Shown: positions 1-6,214 of the stretch, piece by piece
Layout of the letters: each line of letters begins with the position of its first letter
Position numbering within the stretch: position 1 is the stretch's first letter
Assembly: GCA_937863205.1 (NCBI GenBank)
Contig: CALMGA010000534.1
Span: 1 to 9,243 of the forward strand
DNA: 9,243 bases
DNA from: an uncultured Beijerinckiaceae bacterium
GTDB taxonomy: Bacteria > Pseudomonadota > Alphaproteobacteria > Rhizobiales > Beijerinckiaceae
Direction: 5' to 3'
Notes under the pieces: generated by a model
Seen by the model: the letters and a program-made list of their open reading frames with translations, nothing else
Told to the model about the DNA's origin: nothing
The model's database searches: none
Position numbers and translations under genes: made by a program

Positions 1-500
1 CCGTGGCGGAAGCCGGCGCTGTAGCAGCAACGGCAAACAAGAACGCAGCAGTAGCCAACGAAAAGGCCGCAGCCGCCAATCTTGAGCTTGCGCGCTTGAA
101 GGCGCCGAGGGTGTTCGCGGCCGACAAACTGCCGACCTTCATAGAAGCAATGCGGCCCTTCGCAGGGCAGCAGTTCTCCGGGCAAATTCCCGCGGGCAAT
201 CCACAAGACGCTTCGCCGCTTTGGGATGCTATCAGCCGCGGGCTGACCGAGGCAGGATGGAAGCGCGAAAACCCCGTTCTCATCACCACGGGCGACCCGC
301 CCGTAGGGCTCACGCTGACGCCGCATGAGGGCGTGGTCGTGTGGGTGCCGCTGAAGAAGCAGGCGGCAACCGAACACAGAGGAGCAGCCTTGGTTGACGC
401 TCTCAATGCGGCGGGCATCGCAGCCCGTCTTGATGACAGCATCGATGATCGCGAGCTGCCGAACGTGCTGGTTATCGAGGTCGGCACCAAGCCGCAGTGA
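1..500 (+). CDS. C-terminal part of a coiled-coil, probably membrane-anchored protein (5' end outside window)
   Basis: The frame is open from the left edge, so this is probably the C-terminal 165 residues of a longer protein; the GTG at base 3 is unlikely to be the true start. Residues 1-35 are Ala/Lys/Glu/Asn-rich with coiled-coil character (many short Ala-Asn-Lys-Glu segments). A compact domain follows, with FAGQQFSG near residue 53, a predicted helix ending in TEAGW near 84, and a VDALNAAGIAA helix near 130. From memory, this order (coiled coil, FAGQ.F, helix ending AGW, ALNAAGI) recurs at the C-terminus of rhizobial proteins that have N-terminal transmembrane helices; no function is known to me. 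It converges on the sigma-like gene, with 51 bases between the stops. The frame is certain; the family assignment is inference. Confidence 0.75.
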   Translation, partial: VAEAGAVAATANKNAAVANEKAAAANLELARLKAPRVFAADKLPTFIEAMRPFAGQQFSGQIPAGNPQDASPLWDAISRGLTEAGWKRENPVLITTGDPPVGLTLTPHEGVVVWVPLKKQAATEHRGAALVDALNAAGIAARLDDSIDDRELPNVLVIEVGTKPQ

Positions 501-516
501 CGGACGCTCACGGCGC

Positions 517-534
517 ACCTGCCTTTCGGCAGGT
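517..534. terminator. Hairpin between convergent genes, possible bidirectional terminator
   Basis: ACCTGCC (517-523) pairs perfectly with GGCAGGT (528-534) around a TTTC loop. It sits 16 bases past the stop of the upstream plus-strand gene and 17 bases past the stop of the minus-strand sigma-like gene, the position expected of a shared terminator. There is no T-tract on either side, so intrinsic termination is only a possibility. Confidence 0.4.
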
Positions 535-551
535 AGGTGGTCCCGAAGCAG

Positions 552-887
552 CTACCCCGCTTGTGGCGGGTGCTCCATAATACCGGCTTTGCGGAGGTGC
601 CGCCATTCCCGCCGCAGGGCATCCACCGCGGCCCGACGCGCGAAGGTGGCGAGGAGAGGCTCGACGTCGGCCGGGGCCAGGCCGCGGGGATTGGCCCTGA
701 GCCACTGCAGGAACCGCACGAAGGTCTCCTGGAAGGCATCGTCGGCGAGGGCCCCGTTGCCCCGGCAGGCGCGGCGGACGATCGAATAGACCTCGCGACC
801 GTGGCTCGCGACCAGGGCCGCCACGATCGCGTCGACGTCCGCGGCGTCCGGCGGGCCGCCGCGATCCTGGTCCGACCGCCGGCTCAA
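552..887 (-). CDS. Sigma-70 region 2-only protein (ECF-like fragment)
   Basis: This 111-residue protein carries the hallmarks of sigma-70 region 2 and nothing after it. DDAFQETFVRFLQW (about residues 49-62) matches the region 2.2 core-binding helix, and FARRAAVDALRREW (about 82-95) matches the region 2.3-2.4 helix that melts and reads the -10 element. A complete ECF sigma factor is about 160-200 residues with a region 4 helix-turn-helix for the -35 element; none follows the TAG at 552 in any minus-strand frame before the convergent gene. The chosen start is TTG (887-885), whose last two bases are also the first two of the TGA that ends the metallophosphoesterase (TTGA), giving translational coupling. 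It may be a degenerate sigma factor, an accessory core-binding protein, or the 5' half of a truncated gene. No strong Shine-Dalgarno is visible. Confidence 0.65.
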   Translation of the reverse strand: MSRRSDQDRGGPPDAADVDAIVAALVASHGREVYSIVRRACRGNGALADDAFQETFVRFLQWLRANPRGLAPADVEPLLATFARRAAVDALRREWRHLRKAGIMEHPPQAG

Positions 888-2094
888 GGGATCCGCCAGT
901 CGATCCGGAGCCGGCAACCGGCGTCCCCGACGCCGTGACCGACGACGAAATCCGACGCGACCTGCCTCGGCGCGAACGAGATCGGCGCCGGTGGACGGGT
1001 GCGCGACACGATCCTCCGCCAGCAGCCGCTGTTGACGTAGTGGCCTTGAGCCTCCCCCAACGGCCCCGTCGGCAGCAGGCCCGGCTGGTGGGTGTGTCCG
1101 AAGAGGACGAAGCGGCACCCATGCTGAGCGCCCAGCCGCCTGGCGTTCTCCGCGTACGCGTCGCGGCGGCCGGACACGAAGGGCGACAGCGCGTCCGCCA
1201 GCTGGGCGATGGTCTGGAAGGCCGAGGCCTGCAGCGTCCGTCTGAAGCCCGCGTAAGGCGCTCCCGCGAAGCCGTCCTGGTCGGAGAACTCCTTCAGATC
1301 GAGGAAGTCGTCGACGACCTGTTTCCAGGCCGCGGCGACGATCGCCCGTTGCGCGTCCCCCGAGAGCGTGACGTCCGCGATCCACCGGATGTAGAGCGGC
1401 ACGTCGGTGACCGGCTCGACGTTCTCGACGTCCTGCAGCATGCGTCCCAGTCTCGTCTCCGGCGCGAGACCCAACCGCTCGCAGGCGATCTCCGCGAAGC
1501 GATTGACGATCCTAAGCACGACCGCGTCCCCGACGGCCCAATACCCGTCGGCCTCGCGATGCCAGTTAAGCGGATCGAAGGAGTGGCCGTGGGTGGCGTA
1601 CACGGAGGCCTTCCGATCGACATGGCAGAGCGGGAACGGCTTCGCGGGATCATGGTCGAGGGCGAGCAGGTCGACGGCGATCTGCCGAAGCCGCGGCGAC
1701 AGTTGCACCATGTAATCGTGGTTGCCCGGCAGGAAGCGGGTGACGAACGCGCCGGCGTCGACGCCGGCCCGAAGTCGCGCTGCGAAGGCGCCGTAACGCC
1801 GGCTTATGCCGGCCGCGATCTCGACGGCGCAGGCCTCGGCGTGGCCCCGCGGAAATTCCTGAAGCCGGGTCCCGCTCCGCTCCAGGGGGCGGAGCGCTTC
1901 TCCTCCCACAAGGGCGTCCAGCGCGCCGAGCGGAGGAGTTCGAACACGTCCCCGGCGAAAACCAGCGTCCCCGCGTGGGCGCTCCCGCGGCAGGCTTCCG
2001 CGAAGTCGTCGACGAAGCGCGCCAGCTCGGCGTCGTCGGCACCCCCATGCACGGGACTCTCGGTGAGATGCAGGTCGCTGAGGTAGCAATTCAT
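884..2094 (-). pseudogene. Calcineurin-like metallophosphoesterase, split by a frameshift
   Basis: Two overlapping frames together encode a full calcineurin-like phosphoesterase, a dinuclear-metal phosphohydrolase fold. The first, from ATG at 2094, carries SDLHLTE (Asp7, His9) and VFAGDVFE (Gly48, Asp49). The second carries PGNHDY (about 124-128), YATHGH (about 166-171) and the GHTHQPG motif near residue 310, ending at TGA 886-884. All five metal-binding motifs are present, in order. The frames join at a CCCC run on the plus strand (1845-1848). Adding one base there reads FRGGHAEACAVEI without a break and gives exactly 404 codons, a plausible family length. As written, the ATG-initiated product would end soon after residue 83 and lack three motifs. 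It overlaps the sigma-like gene by TTGA. The upstream Shine-Dalgarno is weak. A sequencing error in the homopolymer is as likely as a real mutation. Substrate unknown. Confidence 0.85.
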
Positions 2095-2199
2095 GGTGGG
2101 CCTATGCTCGGCGGACCCGGTCCCTGCGCCGAGCGGCCGCAGGAGGCGGGTTCGGCCGTGGCGCGAGAGCGGTTCCAGGACGTGAGGAGGAGACGCGAG

Positions 2200-2277
2200 A
2201 TGCCCGACTTCCCTCCGGCCGATCCGGGTGCGGCGCCGCGGCCGCACGATCGCTCGCGACCGCGTCAGCGACCGTAG
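2200..2277 (+). CDS. Possible 25-residue Pro/Arg-rich mini-protein
   Basis: An ATG preceded by GAGGAGGA (2184-2191) with 8 bases between has the strongest Shine-Dalgarno I see in the window. The reading frame (MPDFPPADPGAAPRP and onward) is short, rich in Pro and Arg, and stops at TAG 2275-2277. It is divergent from the phosphoesterase and overlaps the 3' end of the minus-strand helix-turn-helix gene by 13 bases. The product resembles no family I know. The ribosome-binding site is the only real support; Arg/Pro-rich composition is also what non-coding GC-rich DNA gives. Confidence 0.3.
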   Translation: MPDFPPADPGAAPRPHDRSRPRQRP

Positions 2278-2486
2278 TGCTGCGAGACGGCGCCGGGGCT
2301 GATGTCGAACAGTCGGGCCATGAAGCTCTGCTTGACGCCGGCGTCGCGCGCCGCCACGAGCACGTCGCGGCCGAAGGCGGTCATTCTCCCGCCCTCGGTC
2401 TTCGCCTCCTCCCGGAGGGTCGAGAGAAGAGCGAGTGCCGCCTCGACCTCTTTGAGGCGGCGGCGGATGGCCGAGATCGCTTCCAT
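2265..2486 (-). CDS. Small coiled-coil / helix-turn-helix protein, 73 aa
   Basis: The product is 73 residues. Residues 1-32 form a charged amphipathic helix with coiled-coil spacing (AISAIRRRLKEVEAALALL). Residues 37-73 resemble a helix-turn-helix that runs to the very end: DVLVAARDAGVKQSFMARLF, then DISPGAVSQHYGR, in the style of 'A.LL.IS..AVS.RYGR' recognition helices. This suggests a small DNA-binding or partner-regulated protein in the cytoplasm; the target is unknown. ATG at 2486 was chosen because GGAG (2499-2496) lies 9 bases upstream and an AT-rich promoter-like patch lies just before that. A longer version starting about 34 codons further upstream (MVTASEPSVDCS...) is open in the same frame but would translate through that AT-rich patch. 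The antisense frame on the plus strand is a shadow. Confidence 0.7.
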   Translation of the reverse strand: MEAISAIRRRLKEVEAALALLSTLREEAKTEGGRMTAFGRDVLVAARDAGVKQSFMARLFDISPGAVSQHYGR

Positions 2487-2531
2487 GGCAATTGTCTCCG
2501 ACGGAGCCGCGTCGAGGCGGCGATCTAAACG

Positions 2532-2559
2532 ATAATAGACCTTTTCTTCATTAGAACAA
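2532..2559 (-). promoter_or_regulatory. Candidate promoter of the small HTH gene
   Basis: On the minus strand, TTGTTC (2559-2554) and TATTAT (2537-2532, one mismatch from TATAAT) are separated by 16 bases, in the most AT-rich patch of the window. They lie about 45 bases upstream of the ATG at 2486. The -35 match is poor (3 of 6). If the longer start were used, this would be coding instead. Confidence 0.35.
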
Positions 2560-3817
2560 TCCACCGAAGGTTCAGATGCGGTGACCATCCCGCACTCCGG
2601 CGCCATCTCGCGCCGGTCTTCCCCGTCGAATCCGACGCGTGCCCCGGCGAGGTCGCGCCGGCCGTCGCCGGTGTTCCGCGCGGACGGCGGGGCGGTGGTC
2701 GCGACGCCGCGGATCATGTGCGTGGAAGGGACGGCCAGCCATCGGGGCGGGCCACGCCCGAGCCCGTCCGGCCCCGACCCCCACGGTGGCGCGGCCGCCG
2801 GGCCCGGATCGCGGCACGGGCCGCGGGGCGGAACGTCGTGAGCGTTCGCAACGCCGAAGCGGGTGCTCTCGTCGGCGACGACGGGAGAGGTTCCACGCGC
2901 GGCAGGCGCCTCACGCGCGAAACGCTGGAATGGTCGCTGACCGGGGTCGAGCCCGGCGGTTGCAACGAATGGATGGTCCATGGCGCCTCGCCGGGAAGGA
3001 TCTTCATCTCCGATCCCGACGCGATCCTGGTCCGTCGCCCTTTCCCCAGTCCGACGGCGATCTCGGATCCCGACAGGATCTTCGCGACACGCTGTTCCCT
3101 CGCGACCATCCGCGACATGCTCCCGCAACGGCCGTTCGTCACGATGACCCCGACCGGTCCGGACCACGTGTGGCAGGCCTTCGTGGTCGGCGGTCGGGGG
3201 TCGTGGTCGAGGCCGATGATGGAACGCCGGGCGAGGGGCGCCCACCGACGTCTCCCGCCCGGTCGCGTTCGGGGCTCGACGGCGTTCGTCGGTGCATCGG
3301 CCAAACTGCCGGCGCGCTCCCGACGGGTTACCCCTCCCAGGAAGGTGGGTCGGCGACGTCGACGCGGTCCGCCGGAGTGCGACCGGAGACCGGCACGAGG
3401 TGATCGGCGAGACGACGTAGCCCGCGCTGCGGTCCAAGCGACCGGCAAGGGTATGCGGCCCGGCCGTGGCCTAGGCGGCCCTGATCCAGGTCGAGGTCGC
3501 CGATCCGTCGACGCCATGCCGGGCGACGTCGTCGGAGTGCGGCAGGGCGGAGACGGTGCCATCGTCGTGTTGGACGTGGCCGGCGCCGCCAAGTAGCCCC
3601 TCTACGGCGGTCGCAGACTCGCCGTCCATGTCCGAGGACTTCGGCGACGATGACTGGGCATCTTGTCGACGCTGGGTGGATGGAACCCGAGCGGATCGCG
3701 CTGAGCGAGCAATGGTCCGGCGATCATGCCTCCTACACGCTGGACCTTCTGAGGGCGACGGGTTGGTGACGGCCCTGGAGTCTTTGACGATCCGACCGGA
3801 CGAGGCCGATCCAGCTG
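2560..3817. other. 1.26-kb stretch without a convincing gene; probably decayed coding DNA
   Basis: Long open frames exist on both strands here, but their translations are mostly Arg/Pro/Gly-rich, as GC-rich non-coding DNA gives. The plus frame ending at 3596 has protein-like segments (about 2919-3198: LTRETLEWSL, then GRIFISDPDAILVRR, then GPDHVWQAFVVGG) and a protein-like tail (3516-3596: MPGDVVGVRQGGDGAIVVLD), separated by an Arg-rich non-protein-like block. A third short stretch lies in another frame at 3650-3769. This patchwork suggests an old gene or genes broken by several indels, but I recognise no family. Within it, ATCTC(C/G)GATCCCGAC occurs at 3006-3020 and 3060-3074, exactly 18 codons apart. 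No tRNA, rRNA or insertion-sequence ends are visible. Confidence 0.45.
3650..3769 (+). CDS. Short protein-like ORF, 39 aa, possible gene remnant
   Basis: ATG to TGA encodes 39 residues with ordinary protein composition (MTGHLVDAGWMEPERIALSE, then QWSGDHASYTLDLL), unlike the Arg-rich translations around it. GAGGA (about 3634-3638) is a weak, somewhat distant ribosome-binding site. It may be the end of a decayed gene or chance. No family recognised. Confidence 0.25.
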   Translation: MTGHLVDAGWMEPERIALSEQWSGDHASYTLDLLRATGW

Positions 3818-4915
3818 TCAGGAGGCCGTGGAAGTCTCCCTCCTCCGCACCAGCATCGCGGTCAGATCACCGCGCTCCATCCGCATATGGCCGTAGGAGC
3901 CGTCCGACTCGACCCGCGCGAAAAGGGGATCGTCGAAGTCGGGGACCACGCGCACCAGCGCCCAGAGGTCGATGAGGTCGGAGGTGTCGAGGACGCACAG
4001 TAGGAAACGCCGGCCCTGCCAGGCCAGGAAGCAATGTCCGACGCCGTCGACATGCAGGCGGCGCGGCCGCAACGCGAGGGTTTGGTCCGGGGGAACGCCG
4101 CGGGACAGCATCTTGCAGAGCAGGCGGTCCCGGCGGCACTCGAGATCCTCGCCTCTCATGGAGTGGGCGAGGCGCGCCATGTCGTTGGGGTGGTCGTCCT
4201 CCCAGTCGGCGGGTCGCCAGTTGTCGCGGAGATTGATGTAATCCCAGTGGTAGCGCTCCTCCACGGCGTAGTACGTGGCCGCCTTGAAGAGCCCGTCGCC
4301 GATGAAGCGGCGGCGGATCTCGCGCCCGAGCGTCGCCTCCTCGTCGTCGCGTTCGCTTTTCGCGAAAAGGTACGCCGCCCTCGCGAGCAGGGCGGCGACG
4401 TCCATAGCGGAATTCCGAGCGCCCGCCCGGACGGGCGGGCGCGACCGCCAAGCGGCCCAGTGGTCCTCCTCGTCAGCGTGGCACAGGGGGAAGGAGGCGG
4501 CGCTCTCGGAGTGGCAATCCAACGCGCGCACGTCGCCCCAGTCGCCGCCCAGGATCGGCGAGATCTCCCGGTGGCGGTTCCCCCAACGCGCGCAGTGCCG
4601 GGCGTATGAGGCGCCTTGGCGTTCCGGTGGGAACTCACGTCCGTCGGCAGCCGTGTGGGAGGCCGAGCGGACGTCAACGAACGATCGGTTGGCGGTTTCC
4701 TGCAACACCGTCAGGAACAGGTCGACTGAGCGCGCCGGCGTCTCGCTCCATCCGAAGTACATGGCGTCTTCCATGGAGCCGGCCGCCGCCGCCCGCCTGA
4801 GGACCGCGGCGGCCTCGCCGTCGTCCAGGTCAGTCGAGGCCGTCGCGCACAGCACGGAGTCGTCCCGTCCCCTGTTGATGGTGGCCGCGATGTGGATCGT
4901 CGTCGCCGAGTGCAT
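3818..4915 (-). CDS. Hypothetical protein, 365 aa
   Basis: I do not recognise this protein. It has ordinary globular composition with no signal peptide or membrane segment. Visible landmarks are a Cys/His cluster around residues 135-155 (LDCHSES, FPLCHADEEDHW), an aromatic/acidic stretch FKAATYYAVEERYHWDYINL near 210-229, WRPADWEDDHPND shortly after, and a C-terminal beta-rich part (VGHCFLAWQGRRFLLCVLDT) near 300-320. The ATG at 4915 is well supported: GGGAGG (4929-4924) lies 8 bases upstream. The gene stands alone and is divergent from the small plus-strand gene at 5075. Codon positions look consistently coding over the whole length. It contains a perfect GC-rich inverted repeat at 4419-4442. 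The cysteines and histidines could bind metal, but no standard zinc-binding spacing is clear. Confidence 0.8.
   Translation of the reverse strand: MHSATTIHIAATINRGRDDSVLCATASTDLDDGEAAAVLRRAAAAGSMEDAMYFGWSETPARSVDLFLTVLQETANRSFVDVRSASHTAADGREFPPERQGASYARHCARWGNRHREISPILGGDWGDVRALDCHSESAASFPLCHADEEDHWAAWRSRPPVRAGARNSAMDVAALLARAAYLFAKSERDDEEATLGREIRRRFIGDGLFKAATYYAVEERYHWDYINLRDNWRPADWEDDHPNDMARLAHSMRGEDLECRRDRLLCKMLSRGVPPDQTLALRPRRLHVDGVGHCFLAWQGRRFLLCVLDTSDLIDLWALVRVVPDFDDPLFARVESDGSYGHMRMERGDLTAMLVRRRETSTAS
4419..4442. repeat. Perfect GC-only inverted repeat inside the 365-aa gene
   Basis: GCGCCCGCCCG (4419-4429) is followed after two bases (GA) by its exact reverse complement CGGGCGGGCGC (4432-4442). 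As RNA this gives about a 10-bp all-GC stem with a 4-base loop in the middle of the mRNA, encoding RPPVRAGA. Confidence 0.8.
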
Positions 4916-5043
4916 GCCGTCGCCCTCCCCCTCGGCCGGCGCGAATCGGTTCGCACAGGCGATCGATTATGAGGAACCCGGAGGCCTGCGCCATGCGACT
5001 CCACGCATTGCGCAGGGCGAGGCGCGCGATCTCAGGACGGCGC

Positions 5044-5060
5044 CTGACCGCGTTGGTCAA
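5044..5060. promoter_or_regulatory. Dyad upstream of the 52-aa gene, candidate operator
   Basis: CTGACCGCGTTGGTCAA has arms TGACC and GGTCA around a 5-base centre. It lies 14 bases before the ATG at 5075 and in the 159-bp gap between two divergent genes. It matches 14 of 17 bases of the perfect dyad at 9211-9227. No binding protein is known. Confidence 0.3.
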
Positions 5061-5074
5061 GAGGTGCAGCCGCG

Positions 5075-5233
5075 ATGACGGCAAGTGGACGTTCGCCACT
5101 GGGAGGACGTCTCGTGTTCATGCATGACGGGCTCGGGCGCAGGTCCGTCCGGCTGCCCTTCGACGTAAGCTGGCCGGAAGCGGCTTGTCTCCTTGCGAAC
5201 GCGGCGTACGAGAGAGCGGACGTTGCCATCTAG
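5075..5233 (+). CDS. Small hypothetical protein, 52 aa
   Basis: ATG to TAG encodes 52 residues with convincing protein character: RLVFMHDGLGRRSVRLPF (two probable beta strands) then DVSWPEAACLLANAAYERA, an amphipathic helix. AGAGG lies about 10 bases before the ATG. The gene is divergent from the 365-aa protein and its stop is only 11 bases from the stop of the convergent HAD gene. The overlapping minus-strand frames here translate to less protein-like sequence. I recognise no family; the beta-beta-alpha look suggests a small soluble domain. No membrane segment or signal peptide. It is below common length cut-offs, so automated annotation may miss it. Confidence 0.55.
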   Translation: MTASGRSPLGGRLVFMHDGLGRRSVRLPFDVSWPEAACLLANAAYERADVAI

Positions 5234-5244
5234 CAGTTTGCCTA

Positions 5245-6000
5245 TCAGGCGAGGACGTAATCCTGGAGATCGTTCAAGGTCGAGCCAACGGCATCTGCCT
5301 GGAATCCGAGTTGTTCTGGAAGGAGGCCAAGCCGATTGATCCAGAACGTCGTATAGCCGAACGATCGCCCGCCCGCGGCATCCCAACCCGCTGAGGGTAC
5401 GAAGAGAATATCATCCTTAGGCAACTGGAGGCCGTCGATCCCGAGCTGGTAGGCGCGCGGATCTGGCTTGAAGGTCTGCGCCGCATCCGTGCTAAAAATG
5501 CCATCGAAGACGTTTTCGATGCCTGACGCCTTAATACATCCGCGCAGCATCGACGACGTAAGGTTAGCAAAGAGCACGACGCGCAGACCCGCCGCCTTGA
5601 GCGCCGATAGCGCAGCGATGACGTCAGGCCACGTCTTCATCGTCGAGTAACCGCCGACGAGGCGGCTCCGCTGATCCGCGGTTACGCTCAGTTTCATCTC
5701 GCGGATCGCGTACGTCAGAGCGTCATCCGTCACGCTTTCGAAATCGGCGTAGCGGGCGGCGGCAGTGCGAAGCCATGTGTACTCGAACTGGCGCGTCCTC
5801 CACGACGTCACCAAGCTTTGAGCCCGCCCAGGAAGCAGGCTTTCCGCCAATGACAACACCGAGCCCGGATCGAAGATGGCAAACGCGTCGAATGCCACGG
5901 CTTTGAACGATGGCTTTGCGGTTGCAACGGCAGGGGTGACGACAAATGATGTCGCCGCCGCCAGCCCCAACCCGACGACACGTCGCCGTGTCTCGCTCAC
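5245..6000 (-). CDS. Tat-exported type II haloacid dehalogenase-like HAD protein
   Basis: The 251-residue product has a twin-arginine-type leader (TRRRVVGLGLAAATSFVV, residues 4-21, then an Ala-rich cleavage region near 24-28), so it is probably periplasmic. The rest matches L-2-haloacid dehalogenases, a HAD-fold family that removes halide from 2-haloalkanoates. It has nucleophile Asp38 in FDAFAIFD, motif II LFANLTSSML (Asn146), Lys178 and Tyr184 in KPDPRAY, motif IV FVPSAGWDAAG with Asp207, and the family signature TTFWINRLG. Several catalytic positions differ from classic enzymes: DAYGT is DAFAI, SNG is ANL, and FVSSNAWDA is FVPSAGWDA, so dehalogenase activity is doubtful. The GTG at 6000 was chosen because it overlaps the stop of the small upstream ORF (GTGA) and puts the Tat motif at the N-terminus; the open frame continues upstream without protein-like sequence. 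It converges on the 52-aa gene. Confidence 0.88.
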   Translation of the reverse strand: MSETRRRVVGLGLAAATSFVVTPAVATAKPSFKAVAFDAFAIFDPGSVLSLAESLLPGRAQSLVTSWRTRQFEYTWLRTAAARYADFESVTDDALTYAIREMKLSVTADQRSRLVGGYSTMKTWPDVIAALSALKAAGLRVVLFANLTSSMLRGCIKASGIENVFDGIFSTDAAQTFKPDPRAYQLGIDGLQLPKDDILFVPSAGWDAAGGRSFGYTTFWINRLGLLPEQLGFQADAVGSTLNDLQDYVLA

Positions 6001-6161
6001 TGAACCTGAACCCGGATGGGCGCCGGAGATCGCTGCGTGGCCTTCGCGACGACGGCGAGCATGCGGCGGTCGTCGAGAAGCCGCGCGGCAAGCCGGGCAC
6101 TCACGGCACCACGCGGAAGACCGCACCTGGGTAATTGATCGACGAGGCAATTTCGGCACAT
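5997..6161 (-). CDS. Small ORF coupled to the HAD gene, 54 aa (possibly frameshifted)
   Basis: From ATG 6161 the frame encodes 54 residues and ends in a TGA that overlaps the GTG of the HAD gene (GTGA), implying coupled translation. AAGGA lies 8 bases before the ATG. The last 34 residues are clearly protein-like (ARLAARLLDDRRMLAVVAKA, then TQRSPAPIRVQVQ). The first 20 (MCRNCLVDQLPRCG) are less so. In another frame the same bases read a more protein-like stretch, 6101-6196 (LVAIQGSPACAEIASSINYP, then GAVFRVVP), whose stop also makes a GTGA overlap with a GTG in this frame at 6104. So either this is one ORF as listed, or a roughly 66-residue gene with one lost G near 6101-6104, or two coupled mini-ORFs. 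It lies between the TDT transporter and the HAD gene, all on the minus strand. No family recognised. Confidence 0.45.
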   Translation of the reverse strand: MCRNCLVDQLPRCGLPRGAVSARLAARLLDDRRMLAVVAKATQRSPAPIRVQVQ

Positions 6162-6214
6162 GCCGGTGATCCTTGGATGGCGACCAGCGAGGACACGGGA
6201 GCTGGTGGAAGGCT

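Noticed and set aside
556..570. CCCGC/GCGGG short stem at the end of the sigma-like gene
   Set aside because: Five-base stem within coding sequence, without a T-tract; too weak to call a terminator.
860..874. 15-base exact repeat CGCGATCCTGGTCCG, also at 3020-3034
   Set aside because: The flanks do not match, and a repeat of this length can occur by chance in GC-biased coding DNA of this size.
935..2086. Long plus-strand open frame opposite the phosphoesterase
   Set aside because: It is the antisense of a gene with clear DxH, GNHD and GHTH motifs, and its translation is Arg-rich without domains.
2487..3437. Long upstream extension of the small HTH gene on the minus strand
   Set aside because: The added sequence is Arg/Pro-rich with no protein character, while a good Shine-Dalgarno and promoter-like patch support the short start.
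4972..5130. Plus-strand ORF starting MRNPEACAMRLHALRR
   Set aside because: Basic, low-complexity translation overlapping the better 52-aa gene in another frame; no ribosome-binding site seen.
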